NCBI RefSeq assembly: GCF_014650555.1
Contig: NZ_BMVE01000002.1
Coordinates: forward strand, 620,001 to 684,000
Direction: 5' to 3'
From: Streptomyces goshikiensis
GTDB taxonomy: Bacteria > Actinomycetota > Actinomycetes > Streptomycetales > Streptomycetaceae
Length of the DNA: 64,000 nt
Position 1 is the stretch's first letter. Every line of letters starts with the position of its first letter. Shown piece by piece: positions 26,339 through 34,823 of this stretch. The notes beneath the pieces are model-generated. The model searched no databases. It saw only the letters and a program-made list of their open reading frames with translations, and was not told the origin of the DNA. A program made the position numbers and the translations under genes.

Positions 26339-28510
26339 ATGAGCGAGTCCACCACGATCCGCTGGGAACAGGACGAGACCGGCGTCGTCACCCTGATCCT
26401 CGACGACCCCAACCAGTCCGCCAACACGATGAACCAGGCCTTCAAGGACTCCATCGCAGGTGTAGCCGACCGCGCCGAGGCCGAGAAGGACTCCATCCGG
26501 GGCATCATCTACACCTCCGCCAAGAAGACCTTCTTCGCGGGCGGCGACCTCAAGGACATGATCCGGCTCCGCCCGGCGGACGCCCGGATCGCCTTCGACA
26601 CCGGCACCGAGATCAAGCGCTCCCTGCGCCGGATCGAGACCCTCGGCAAGCCCGTCGTCGCCGCCCTGAACGGCGCAGCCCTCGGCGGGGGTTACGAGAT
26701 CGCCCTCGCCTCCCACCACCGCATCGCCCTCGATGCCCCCGGCTCCAAGATCGGCCTGCCCGAGGTCACCCTCGGCCTGCTCCCGGCCGGCGGCGGCGTC
26801 ACCCGTACCGTCCGCCTGATGGGCATCGCCGACGCGCTGCTCAAGGTGCTGCTCCAGGGCACCCAGTACACCCCGCAGCGCGCCCTGGACAACGGCCTCG
26901 TGCACGAACTGGCGGCCACGCCCGAGGAGATGCTGGCCAAGGCCCGCGCCTTCATCGACGCCAACCCGGAGTCGAAGCAGCCCTGGGACGTCCCCGGCTA
27001 CCGCATCCCGGGCGGCACGCCGTCGAACCCCAAGTTCGCCGCCAACCTCCCGGCGTTCCCCGCCAGCCTGAAGAAGCAGCTGAACGGGGCCCCCTACCCG
27101 GCGCCGCGCAACATCCTGGCCTGCGCCGTCGAGGGCTCCCAGGTGGACTTCGAGACCGCGCTGACCATCGAGGCCCGCTACTTCACCGAGCTGGTCACCG
27201 GACAGACCGCCAAGAACATGATCCAGGCGTTCTTCTTCGACCTCCAGGCCGTCAACGCCGGCCGCAGCCGCCCGCAGGGCACCGAGCCCCGCACCGTCCG
27301 CAAGGTCGCCGTCCTCGGCGCCGGGATGATGGGCGCCGGCATCGCGTACTCCTGCGCCCGCGCGGGCATCGAGGTGGTTCTCAAGGACGTCACCCCCGAG
27401 GCCGCCGCGAAGGGCAAGGCGTACTCCGAGAAGCTGCTCGACAAGGCGCTCTCCCGGGGCCGTACCACCGAGGCCAAGCGCGCCGAGCTGCTCGCCCGGA
27501 TCACCCCGACCGCCGAGGCCGCCGACCTGGCGGGCTGCGACGCCGTGATCGAGGCCGTCTTCGAGGACACCGCCCTCAAGCACAAGGTGTTCCAGGAGAT
27601 CCAGGACGTCATCGAGCCGGACGCGCTGCTCTGCTCCAACACCTCCACGCTGCCCATCACCGGGCTGGCGGAGGGGGTTTCGCGCCCCGTCGACTTCATC
27701 GGTCTGCACTTCTTCTCGCCCGTCGACAAGATGCCGCTGGTGGAGATCATCAAGGGCGAGCGCACCGGTGACGAGGCGATCGCCCGCGCCTTCGACCTGG
27801 TCCGCCAGATCAACAAGACCCCGATCGTGGTCAACGACTCGCGCGGCTTCTTCACCTCGCGCGTCATCGGCCAGTTCATCAACGAGGGCGTGGCGATGGT
27901 CGGCGAGGGCATCGAGCCCGCCTCCATCGAGCAGGCCGCGGCGCAGGCCGGCTACCCGGCCAAGGTGCTCTCGCTGATGGACGAACTGACCCTGACGCTG
28001 CCCCGCAAGATCCGCAACGAGACCCGCAAGGCCTTCGAGGCCGAGGGCAAGGCGTGGAGCGAGCACCCCGCCGACGCGGTCATCGACCGCATGGTGGACG
28101 AGTTCGGGCGCCCCGGGCGCAGCGGCGGGGCCGGCTTCTACGCGTACGACGACAGCGGCAAGCGCGCCGGCATCTGGCCGGGCCTGCGCGAGCACTTCGC
28201 CAAGCCGGGGTACGAGATCCCGTTCGAGGACATGAAGGAGCGGATGCTCTTCTCCGAGGCCCTGGACAGCGTCCGCTGCCTCGACGAGGGCGTGCTGACC
28301 TCGATCGCCGACGCCAACATCGGCTCCATCATGGGCATCGGCTTCCCGGCCTGGACCGGCGGCGTGATCCAGTACGTCAACGGCTACGAGGGCGGCCTCG
28401 CGGGCTTCGTCGCCCGGGCGCGGGAGCTGGCCGAGAAGTACGGCGAGCGCTTCACCCCGCCGGCCTCGCTGGTCGCGAAGGCCGAGCGCGGCGAGACGTA
28501 CGCCGACTGA
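26339..28510 (+). CDS. Fused enoyl-CoA hydratase / 3-hydroxyacyl-CoA dehydrogenase (FadB-type)
   Basis: 723 aa from ATG 26339 (GTG 26333 in frame would add two residues). Residues 1-190 are an enoyl-CoA hydratase: SAKKTFFAGGDLKDM and AALNGAALGGGYEIALA with the oxyanion-hole region, and the catalytic Glu in LPEVTLGLLPGGG-like LPEVTLGLLPAGGGVTR. From about residue 320 the NAD-binding motif VAVLGAGMMGAGIAYSCARAG starts the hydroxyacyl-CoA dehydrogenase, with GLHFFSPVDKMPLVEII and the C-terminal dimerisation domain. It performs hydration then NAD-linked oxidation of acyl-CoA intermediates and partners the thiolase. GAAAG upstream suits the ATG. Confidence 0.93.
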   Translation: MSESTTIRWEQDETGVVTLILDDPNQSANTMNQAFKDSIAGVADRAEAEKDSIRGIIYTSAKKTFFAGGDLKDMIRLRPADARIAFDTGTEIKRSLRRIETLGKPVVAALNGAALGGGYEIALASHHRIALDAPGSKIGLPEVTLGLLPAGGGVTRTVRLMGIADALLKVLLQGTQYTPQRALDNGLVHELAATPEEMLAKARAFIDANPESKQPWDVPGYRIPGGTPSNPKFAANLPAFPASLKKQLNGAPYPAPRNILACAVEGSQVDFETALTIEARYFTELVTGQTAKNMIQAFFFDLQAVNAGRSRPQGTEPRTVRKVAVLGAGMMGAGIAYSCARAGIEVVLKDVTPEAAAKGKAYSEKLLDKALSRGRTTEAKRAELLARITPTAEAADLAGCDAVIEAVFEDTALKHKVFQEIQDVIEPDALLCSNTSTLPITGLAEGVSRPVDFIGLHFFSPVDKMPLVEIIKGERTGDEAIARAFDLVRQINKTPIVVNDSRGFFTSRVIGQFINEGVAMVGEGIEPASIEQAAAQAGYPAKVLSLMDELTLTLPRKIRNETRKAFEAEGKAWSEHPADAVIDRMVDEFGRPGRSGGAGFYAYDDSGKRAGIWPGLREHFAKPGYEIPFEDMKERMLFSEALDSVRCLDEGVLTSIADANIGSIMGIGFPAWTGGVIQYVNGYEGGLAGFVARARELAEKYGERFTPPASLVAKAERGETYAD

Positions 28511-28570
28511 CCGCCGGCGGCCGGGCGCCGGCGGCCGGGTGTCACCGGCCGGGCACGCGGCGCCCGGCCG

Positions 28571-28603
28571 CGGTCCCGGGGGCGGGCCCCGCCCCCGGGA
28601 CCG
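28571..28603. terminator. Bidirectional terminator hairpin
   Basis: CGGTCCCGGGGGCGGG (28571-28586) and its exact complement at 28588-28603 form a near-perfect 16-bp arm pair in the 108-base gap between convergent genes, so it can terminate both the FadB-type gene and the minus-strand gene at 28619. Confidence 0.75.
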
Positions 28604-28618
28604 CCCGGCGCGGCGGGG

Positions 28619-29212
28619 TCAGCGCGCGGCGAGGGACGCGAACACGCCCCGGTGCGTGCTCCCGTCGGGGCCGGTCCAGCCCGCGGTGACCTCGCCCAGG
28701 GCGCTGGTGGCGGGAGCCGCCGCCTCCCCGAGCACGCGCGTCACGGTGAGCGCGGGAGCGCCCTCGGCGCCCGCCGGCTGCGGCCCCTCGTACCGCACGG
28801 TGACGGACGGGTCCGGAGTGTCGCTCAGGCTCTGCGCCTGCGGCTCGGCGCGGCCCTGGAACAGCGCGAGCAACTGCGCGGTCAGCACCGGGTCGTGCGG
28901 ACCGTCGTACACCCAGCGGCGTCCGAGTACACCGTGCTCGGTGGTGCCGACCAGGGCCGCCTCGGCGCCGGCCAGCGGAGCGCCGCGGTAGGTGAGGGGC
29001 ACGTGGTACGCGGTCGGCTCCCCGCCCGAGGTGTCAGTGACCACCATGAACTCGATGCCCACCTCGCCCTCGGGGTCGTCGAGGCGGAAACCGCCCGAGC
29101 GGACCAGCTCCGGCGGCCGCCCGGTGGGCAGGTACCAGGGCCGGTCCGGCAGCCAGGCGGCAAGGAGCTCCAGCTTGTTGGGGCTCATCGTGGTCTTGTG
29201 AATGATCGCCAT
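28619..29212 (-). CDS. Maltokinase N-terminal cap-like domain protein
   Basis: 197 aa. MAIIHKTTMSPNKLELLAAWLPDRPWY followed by RSGGFRLDDPEGEVGIEFMVV and the YHVPLTYRGAPL strand recall the N-terminal cap domain of actinobacterial maltokinases (Pep2/Mak), here alone without the kinase domain. The cap is a small beta-rich domain, so this free-standing protein may bind sugar or nucleotide, but no activity is known. ATG 29212 is preferred to upstream frames, which read as low-complexity. It lies between the beta-oxidation operon and the MerR gene. Confidence 0.65.
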   Translation of the reverse strand: MAIIHKTTMSPNKLELLAAWLPDRPWYLPTGRPPELVRSGGFRLDDPEGEVGIEFMVVTDTSGGEPTAYHVPLTYRGAPLAGAEAALVGTTEHGVLGRRWVYDGPHDPVLTAQLLALFQGRAEPQAQSLSDTPDPSVTVRYEGPQPAGAEGAPALTVTRVLGEAAAPATSALGEVTAGWTGPDGSTHRGVFASLAAR

Positions 29213-29271
29213 GACGGGGAACCTACCTGGTGGGGCTGTCCGCCCGGACGCCGGCGCTGGCGCCGCCGGTG

Positions 29272-29997
29272 TCATCCCCGCGGGGTGAACGCGGCCTTCA
29301 GCTCTTCCTTCAGCGACCGCTGGAAGGCGGTGACCAGAGCCTGAACGACCATCGGCTGCATGTGCGCGGACAGCGCCTTCATCGACTCCACCCGCTCCGG
29401 ATCGCTCTCGTCGCGCGTGAACGGTCCCCACACCTCGTCCCGGAACAGGGCCGTCAGCTGGTGCGCCGCCGTCCGCGCGTGCTCCAGCAGCACCTCGCGC
29501 GCCGCGAGGATCGTCTCGTGCGCGATCGGTACGTCGAGCAGCGCGACGCCGAGCCGCAGCAGGCCCACGTCCACCCGGAAGCCCTCCGCCGTCGGCGCCA
29601 GCACGTTCATCGCCGTCAGCCGCCGCAGGTCGCTCTCGGTCAGGGCCCGCCCGGCGCGCTTCTCCAGCTCCTCCCGCGAGGACTCCAGCGCCGCGTCCGG
29701 GGCCCAGGTCGCCACCAGCGCCCGGTGGATCGCCAGGTCGTGCGCGCTCAGGTCGTCGGGCAGCGCGTCCAGGTACCGCTCGATGGCGGACAGGGTCATG
29801 CCCTGGTGCTGCAACTCCTCGATGAGGGCCAGCCGGGACAGGTGTTCCGGGCCGTAGTGGCCCACCCGACGAGGGCCGATCACGGGAGGGGGCAAAAGCC
29901 CGCGCGTGCTGTAGAACCGTACGGTGCGGACGGTCACGCCCGCCCGGGAGGCCAGCTCGTCGACGGTGAGCGTCGGCTCGGGTGCCTGGGTGGTCAT
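29272..29997 (-). CDS. MerR-family transcriptional regulator
   Basis: 241 aa. The N-terminal winged helix is clear: LTVDELASRAGVTVRTVRFYSTRGLLPPP, then GHYGPEHLSRLALIEELQHQGM. The remaining 170 residues are helical and lack the metal-binding cysteines of classical MerR, so the effector is probably organic; the position suggests an acyl-CoA or fatty acid. It is divergent from the acyl-CoA ligase gene at 30137, and the spacer contains five 10-base repeats. Likely regulator of the ligase gene and perhaps of the upstream beta-oxidation operon. Confidence 0.88.
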   Translation of the reverse strand: MTTQAPEPTLTVDELASRAGVTVRTVRFYSTRGLLPPPVIGPRRVGHYGPEHLSRLALIEELQHQGMTLSAIERYLDALPDDLSAHDLAIHRALVATWAPDAALESSREELEKRAGRALTESDLRRLTAMNVLAPTAEGFRVDVGLLRLGVALLDVPIAHETILAAREVLLEHARTAAHQLTALFRDEVWGPFTRDESDPERVESMKALSAHMQPMVVQALVTAFQRSLKEELKAAFTPRG

Positions 29998-30019
29998 GGT
30001 CTCCGCCTCGCTCTCTGAT

Positions 30020-30069
30020 CAGCGCGTCTCAGCACGTCTCAGCACTTCTCAGCACGTCCCAGTGCGTTC
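30020..30069. promoter_or_regulatory. Five 10-base direct repeats between MerR regulator and acyl-CoA ligase
   Basis: CAGCGCGTCT, CAGCACGTCT, CAGCACTTCT, CAGCACGTCC and CAGTGCGTTC run head to tail from 30020 to 30069 in the divergent spacer. A 10-base period keeps each copy on the same DNA face. They could bind the MerR protein cooperatively or be a simple repeat. Downstream, ACAG-TATTG-CTGT (30090-30102) is a small inverted repeat. Confidence 0.5.
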
Positions 30070-30136
30070 CGTTCCCGCACCGCGGTTCAACAGTATTGCT
30101 GTCGCACCAACGATGTGAAACGTCCAGGAGCTGCCC

Positions 30137-31969
30137 ATGCCCACGAATCTGCGACTGCCCGGAGAACCCGACAAGCTCACCCTCCCCGCCCTGCTGGCCC
30201 GCAACGCCGCCCAGTACGGGGACCTCCCCGCCCTCTCGTGGCGCGAGGGCGACGGCTGGACCACCCTCAGCTGGGCCGAGGCCCGCCGCGAGATCGCCGT
30301 CCTCGCCTCCGGCTACGCCGCCCTCGGCATCGAGCGCGGCGAGCACGTCCTGATGATGATGGGCAACCGGCCCGAACACTGGCTCAGCGACCTCGCCCTC
30401 GTCCATCTCGGCGCCGTCCCCGTCACCGTGTACGGGACCTCCGCGCCCGAGCAGATCGCCCACATAGCCCGCCACAGCCGGGCCCGGGTCGCGGTCGTCG
30501 AGGGGGCCCGCGAACTCGCCCGCTGGGAGCCCCTGCTGGCCGACGGCACGGTCGCCCTGGAACGCCTCGTCGTCGCCGAGGCGGCCGACGCCGGCCCGCA
30601 CCGCACGTACGGCTCCCTGCAGGCGAGCGGCGCCCGCGCGCACCGCCCCGACTCCTTCGAGAAGGCCTGGCGGGAGACCCGCCCCGAGGATCCGCTGACG
30701 GTCGTCTACACCTCGGGCACCACCGGCGACCCCAAGGGCGTCCGGCTGACCCACCGCAACATCATGCTCCAGTCCGTCCGCCTCGACCGGCGCGTGGACC
30801 TGCCGGAGCACGCGGAGCACATCTGCTACCTGCCGTTCGCGCACATCGCCGAGCGGATCCTCGGCATCTACCTCCCGCTGCTGCGGGCCGCGCACGTCCG
30901 CCTCGTCGCCGACCCCACCGCCGTCGCGGGCGCCGTCCGCGAGCTGCACCCGGTGCAGTTCTTCGGCGTGCCCCGGGTCTGGGAGAAGCTCGCCGCGGGC
31001 GTACGGGCCGTCCTGGCGCGGCTCCCCGAGGCGCAGCGGCACGCCATCGAGGCCGCCAACGACCTGGCCCGGGCCTTCGCCGCCCACCAGGAGCGCGGCC
31101 AGGCCGTCCCCGCCGCGCTGGGCGCCTCGTACGCCCGGGCCAAGGAACAGGTGCTGGATCCGCTGCTGGGCCTGGCCGGGCTGGACCGGCTGGCCTGGAC
31201 GGCCAGCGCCACCGCGCCGATGCCGATCGACGTGGTGCGCTTCTGGGCGGGCTGGGGCATCACCATCATGGACGCCTGGGGCCTCACCGAGACCTCGGGG
31301 GTGTGCACGGTCAACAGCCCGGACGGCTTCCGGCTGGGCTCGGTGGGCCGCCCGATCGAGGGGGTGGAGCTGCGGCTCGCCGGGGACGGGGAGATCCTCA
31401 CCCGAGGCGCGACCGTCTTCGGCGGCTACCTGCGGCCCGACGGCTCGGTGGAGAGCGCCGCCGACGCCGAGGGCTGGTTCCCGACCGGGGACATCGGCCG
31501 GCTCGACGAGGACGGCTTCCTGTGGCTGACCGACCGCAAGAAGGAGCTGATCATCACCTCGAACGGCAAGAACGTCTCGCCGGCGCTGGTGGAGAACACG
31601 GTCAAGGAACACCCCCTGATCGGCCAGGCCCTGGTGCACGGCGACGGCCGCTCCTACCTGGTCGCCCTCCTGGTCCTGGACGCGGAACTGGCCCCCGCCT
31701 GGGCCGCCGCCCGGGGCATCGAGGCCGACTCGCCCGCCGCGCTCGCCGCGCACCCGGAGGTACGCCAGGAGATCGCCCGCGCCGTCGAGGCCGCCAACGC
31801 CCGCCTCAACCGCACCGAGCAGATCAAGCGGTACCGGCTGCTCACCGAGGAGTGGGGCCCCGATTCGGGGGAGCTCACCCCGTCGCTGAAGCTGCGCCGC
31901 CGGGTGGTCCGGGAGAAGTACGGGCCGCTGATCGAGGCCCTGTACGAGGAGGCGCCGCCCGCCGGCTGA
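30137..31969 (+). CDS. Long-chain fatty-acid-CoA ligase (AMP-dependent synthetase)
   Basis: 610 aa. The AMP-binding P-loop is TVVYTSGTTGDPKGVRLTHRN; later motifs are MDAWGLTETSGVCTVN, WFPTGDIGRLDEDGFLWLTDRKKE with the adenylate Asp and hinge, and TSNGKNVSPALVEN near the catalytic Lys. It activates fatty acids as acyl-AMP and then acyl-CoA, feeding the beta-oxidation genes upstream. Divergent from the MerR regulator. GAGCTG-type Shine-Dalgarno precedes ATG 30137. Chain-length preference is unknown. Confidence 0.92.
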   Translation: MPTNLRLPGEPDKLTLPALLARNAAQYGDLPALSWREGDGWTTLSWAEARREIAVLASGYAALGIERGEHVLMMMGNRPEHWLSDLALVHLGAVPVTVYGTSAPEQIAHIARHSRARVAVVEGARELARWEPLLADGTVALERLVVAEAADAGPHRTYGSLQASGARAHRPDSFEKAWRETRPEDPLTVVYTSGTTGDPKGVRLTHRNIMLQSVRLDRRVDLPEHAEHICYLPFAHIAERILGIYLPLLRAAHVRLVADPTAVAGAVRELHPVQFFGVPRVWEKLAAGVRAVLARLPEAQRHAIEAANDLARAFAAHQERGQAVPAALGASYARAKEQVLDPLLGLAGLDRLAWTASATAPMPIDVVRFWAGWGITIMDAWGLTETSGVCTVNSPDGFRLGSVGRPIEGVELRLAGDGEILTRGATVFGGYLRPDGSVESAADAEGWFPTGDIGRLDEDGFLWLTDRKKELIITSNGKNVSPALVENTVKEHPLIGQALVHGDGRSYLVALLVLDAELAPAWAAARGIEADSPAALAAHPEVRQEIARAVEAANARLNRTEQIKRYRLLTEEWGPDSGELTPSLKLRRRVVREKYGPLIEALYEEAPPAG

Positions 31970-31982
31970 CCCGGATGGCCCT

Positions 31983-32012
31983 GTCCGGTGAGCGCCCGGC
32001 CGCTCACCGGAC
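31983..32012 (+). terminator. Terminator after acyl-CoA ligase
   Basis: GTCCGGTGAGCG (31983-31994) and CGCTCACCGGAC (32001-32012) form a 12-bp perfect stem with a 6-base loop, 13 bases after the ligase stop. Confidence 0.75.
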
Positions 32013-32046
32013 CAGGGTGGGGGCATGTGGCGGAAGGACTTCAGCC

Positions 32047-33618
32047 GTGTCTGAGAGCGGCTTCAGCCTCCACGCGGGCCGGGGCAACCCGAACTGGAGC
32101 GCGACCGGGCCCCGCGAGGCCTTCCACGCCCTCGGCTACTTCGCGCTCGACGAGTCCCGGCGGGTGTGGACGGCCGACAACCTCGGCGGGAGGCCCGAGG
32201 GGCGGGGCATCGGGGAGCGCTTCGACTCGTGGGTGCGCCGCCATCCGCAGCTGCCGGGCGTCGAACTCCTGGCCGCCTGCGTCCAGTACGCCATGGCCCG
32301 GTGGGCCTTCGACAAGGACGAGTTCGTCCACGAACTGGCCGACGCCGTCACCGGCGACAACTACCCGCTGCCGGGCCGGATGCTGGCGCACGCCGAGCAC
32401 ATCGTGCGCGGCTACCTCGGCTTCGAGATGTTCGGCACCCGGCCGCCGAAGGGCGACATGTCGCTGTTCGCCACCGAGGGCGCCGCCGCGGCCATGTGCT
32501 ACGTCTTCGACTCCCTGGTGAAGAACGGGATCCTGGCCGAGGGCGACAAGGTCGCCTTGATGGCCCCGGCGTTCACCCCGTACGTGGAGGTCCCCGAGCT
32601 CGACGCGTACGGGTTCGAGGTCGTCGAGGTCCGCGCGAGCCGCTCCGCCGAGACCGGGGTGCGGCAGTGGCACTACCCGCGGGAGGAGGTCGCCAAGCTG
32701 GCCGATCCGGCCGTCCGGCTCCTCTGCGTGGTCAACCCCGGCAACCCGCCCTCACCGGCGCCGGGCGACCGGGTGGCGGAGCAGATCAAGGAGATCGTCG
32801 CGACCGCCAATCCGCGGCTGCTGATCGTCACCGACGACGTGTACGGCACCTTCGTGCCGGGCTTCCACTCGCTGGCCGCCGACGTCCCGCGCAACACGCT
32901 GCTCGTGTACTCGTACTCCAAGCACTTCGGGTGCACGGGCTGGCGGCTCGGAGTCATCGGCCTGCACGACGACAACGTCATCGACGAGATGATCGCGGAC
33001 CTCCCGCAGGAGCGGAAGGACCGCCTCGCGCGCCGCTACCGCTCGCTCACCCCGGAGCCGGAGAAGCTCCGCTTCATCGACCGGCTGGTCGCCGATTCGC
33101 GCCCGGTGGCCCCGCGGCACACGGCGGGCCTCTCGCTGCCGCAGCAGGCGATGATGGTGCTGTTCTCCCTCTTCGACCTGCTGGAGGAGGGCCAGGCGTA
33201 CAAGGAGCGGGTCCGGCAGATCCTCCGGCAGCGCCTCGACCTCCTGCTGGAGGGCGCCCGGATGCAGACCGCCGACGACGACCGCAGGCCCGGCCACCAC
33301 GTCGAGCTCGACCTGCTCGCCGAGGCCGAACGGGTCCACGGCAAGGAGTTCGCGGATTTCCTGGAGAAGACCTACGAGCCGGCCGACCCGGTCCTCCGGC
33401 TCGCCGCCCGGACCTCGGCGGCGGCGCCGCCCGGCGGCGGCTCCGACGGCCCCGCATGGTCCGTCCGGATCTCCTTGGCCGACCTCGACGACATGGACTG
33501 CCTGAAGATCGGCCACCACCTGCGGGAGGTCTTCCGGGAGTACGTGGCCGAATGGACCCGGTCGCCGTCCCCGCGGGGCCCCGCCGGTGAGACGGGGCGC
33601 CCGGGGGCGGCGGGCTGA
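32047..33618 (+). CDS. aspD: Bifunctional aspartate transaminase / aspartate 4-decarboxylase type enzyme
   Basis: 523 aa from GTG 32047, with GGAAGGA spaced 8 bases. A fold-type I PLP enzyme with large insertions: NPGNPPS, LLIVTDDVYGTFVPGF, and YSYSKHFGCTGWRLGVIGLH with the Schiff-base Lys. The length and blocks such as GRGNPNWSATGPREAF and FATEGAAAAMCYVFDSL match aspartate beta-decarboxylase/transaminase proteins rather than simple aspartate aminotransferases (about 400 aa). The enzyme converts aspartate to alanine plus CO2 or transaminates it. It appears to be a monocistronic gene; an Asp:Ala antiporter is not adjacent. Confidence 0.83.
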   Translation: MSESGFSLHAGRGNPNWSATGPREAFHALGYFALDESRRVWTADNLGGRPEGRGIGERFDSWVRRHPQLPGVELLAACVQYAMARWAFDKDEFVHELADAVTGDNYPLPGRMLAHAEHIVRGYLGFEMFGTRPPKGDMSLFATEGAAAAMCYVFDSLVKNGILAEGDKVALMAPAFTPYVEVPELDAYGFEVVEVRASRSAETGVRQWHYPREEVAKLADPAVRLLCVVNPGNPPSPAPGDRVAEQIKEIVATANPRLLIVTDDVYGTFVPGFHSLAADVPRNTLLVYSYSKHFGCTGWRLGVIGLHDDNVIDEMIADLPQERKDRLARRYRSLTPEPEKLRFIDRLVADSRPVAPRHTAGLSLPQQAMMVLFSLFDLLEEGQAYKERVRQILRQRLDLLLEGARMQTADDDRRPGHHVELDLLAEAERVHGKEFADFLEKTYEPADPVLRLAARTSAAAPPGGGSDGPAWSVRISLADLDDMDCLKIGHHLREVFREYVAEWTRSPSPRGPAGETGRPGAAG

Positions 33619-33628
33619 GCCGCGGCGG

Positions 33629-34621
33629 TCAGCGGCCGATCAGCGGGTAGTGGTCGGAGAGGTTCGTGTACGTGTAGGAGGTGCCCCAGCTGGAGACCGT
33701 CCAGGGCGCCGACTGCTCCTTCGCCACGTTGTTCTCCCAGTTCGCCGGGCGGGCGTTGCCCTTGCGGTACAGGACGTAGTCCAGGTCCTCGCGCGGGTCC
33801 GTCGGGTAGCGGTAGTTCGCGATCGAGTTCAGCGCGGTGTCGAAGGAGTACGGGTGGCCCGTACGGGTGTCGGAGCCGGCCAGGTCCGCGTTCGCGAGCA
33901 TGGAGGCGTACTCCGGCGTGCGGGAGTCGACGTTCATGTCGCCCGCGACGATGACCTGCTCGCTCGCCGGGATGTTCTTGCCGTCCAGGAAGGCGTCTAT
34001 CGCCTTGAACTGGCGCGCCCGCATCTGCGCGGCCTCGCCCGCGCCGCAGCCCGGGTCGGTGGACTGCGCGTGGGTTCCCACCACGTGCACCCTGGCGCCG
34101 TTCACGTTCAGCACGACGTACGCGAAGCCCTTGTTGGACCACCAGTCCGCGCCGCAGGCGTCCTTGTAGACCACCTGCTCCTTGCGGACGATGGGCCACT
34201 TGCTGAGGACCGTGACGCCGCCGTCCTCCGGCGTGGTGGCGGAGTACGAGCCGCCCGTGGCGTCCCAGCCGCTCTTGCTCCGGCCGACCACCGGGGTCTG
34301 GTAGGGGTACTGCGCGGCCGAGTTGGCCTTCAGCGCGTCCGAGGCGCCGTTGTCGAAGGCCTCCTGGAGCACGACCACGTCGTGGCCCTGGTAGAAGGAG
34401 GCCTTGGGGATCTCCGTCGCGCGGTGGTCCTGGCCCCAGTTCGGGTACAGGTTCTTGGACATCAGGAACACGTTGTACGACAGGACGCTGAGCCGCGGGG
34501 TCGCGGCGGCGCTCTCGGCGGCCGTGGCGGCGGGCGCCGTGGTGACGGCCAGTGCGCCGGCGGCGATGGCCGCGACGGCCGTGGCGGCGGCCCGGTGGCG
34601 GCGGTGCGGGGTGAGCGGCAT
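33629..34621 (-). CDS. Secreted sphingomyelinase-like endonuclease/exonuclease/phosphatase protein
   Basis: 330 aa from ATG 34621, which has GGAG spaced 5 bases. A signal peptide (PLTPHRRHRAAATAVAAIAAGALAV to about residue 35, ending ATAAES) precedes the EEP domain: LSVLSYNVFLMSKNL, VVVLQEAFD (catalytic Glu), VVGTHAQSTD, VIVAGDMNVDSRTPEY (Asp/Asn pair), EDLDYVLY and LSDHYPLIGR (catalytic Asp-His at the C terminus). This order is that of bacterial sphingomyelinase C, which hydrolyses sphingomyelin to ceramide; a phospholipase or nuclease cannot be excluded. The protein would be exported by Sec or Tat (twin-Arg-like RRHR). Confidence 0.85.
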   Translation of the reverse strand: MPLTPHRRHRAAATAVAAIAAGALAVTTAPAATAAESAAATPRLSVLSYNVFLMSKNLYPNWGQDHRATEIPKASFYQGHDVVVLQEAFDNGASDALKANSAAQYPYQTPVVGRSKSGWDATGGSYSATTPEDGGVTVLSKWPIVRKEQVVYKDACGADWWSNKGFAYVVLNVNGARVHVVGTHAQSTDPGCGAGEAAQMRARQFKAIDAFLDGKNIPASEQVIVAGDMNVDSRTPEYASMLANADLAGSDTRTGHPYSFDTALNSIANYRYPTDPREDLDYVLYRKGNARPANWENNVAKEQSAPWTVSSWGTSYTYTNLSDHYPLIGR

Positions 34622-34674
34622 GAGGTCTCCATCGTTGCTGCGGGGGGAGATCGACTCCGTCATCCAAGCAGCCG

Positions 34675-34703
34675 CGGTTACCTCTGGGTAACACCCGTGA
34701 CAA
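34675..34703 (-). promoter_or_regulatory. Putative promoter for the sphingomyelinase-like gene
   Basis: On the minus strand TTGTCA (34698-34703) and TAACCG (34675-34680) are separated by 17 bases, near the consensus for the main sigma factor. The spacer includes GTTACC-CAGA-GGTAAC, a 6-bp inverted repeat that could hold an operator. Confidence 0.35.
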
Positions 34704-34823
34704 GACTTTCTGTCGGGAGTGCGGACGTCTGGCGCGCGGGGCCGGACGGTGTCCGGGAAGGGCCGGGGACGGGCCCCGGGAGGCCCCCGGCCGGGTCCGT
34801 GCAGGTCCGCGCATACTTGCTCC

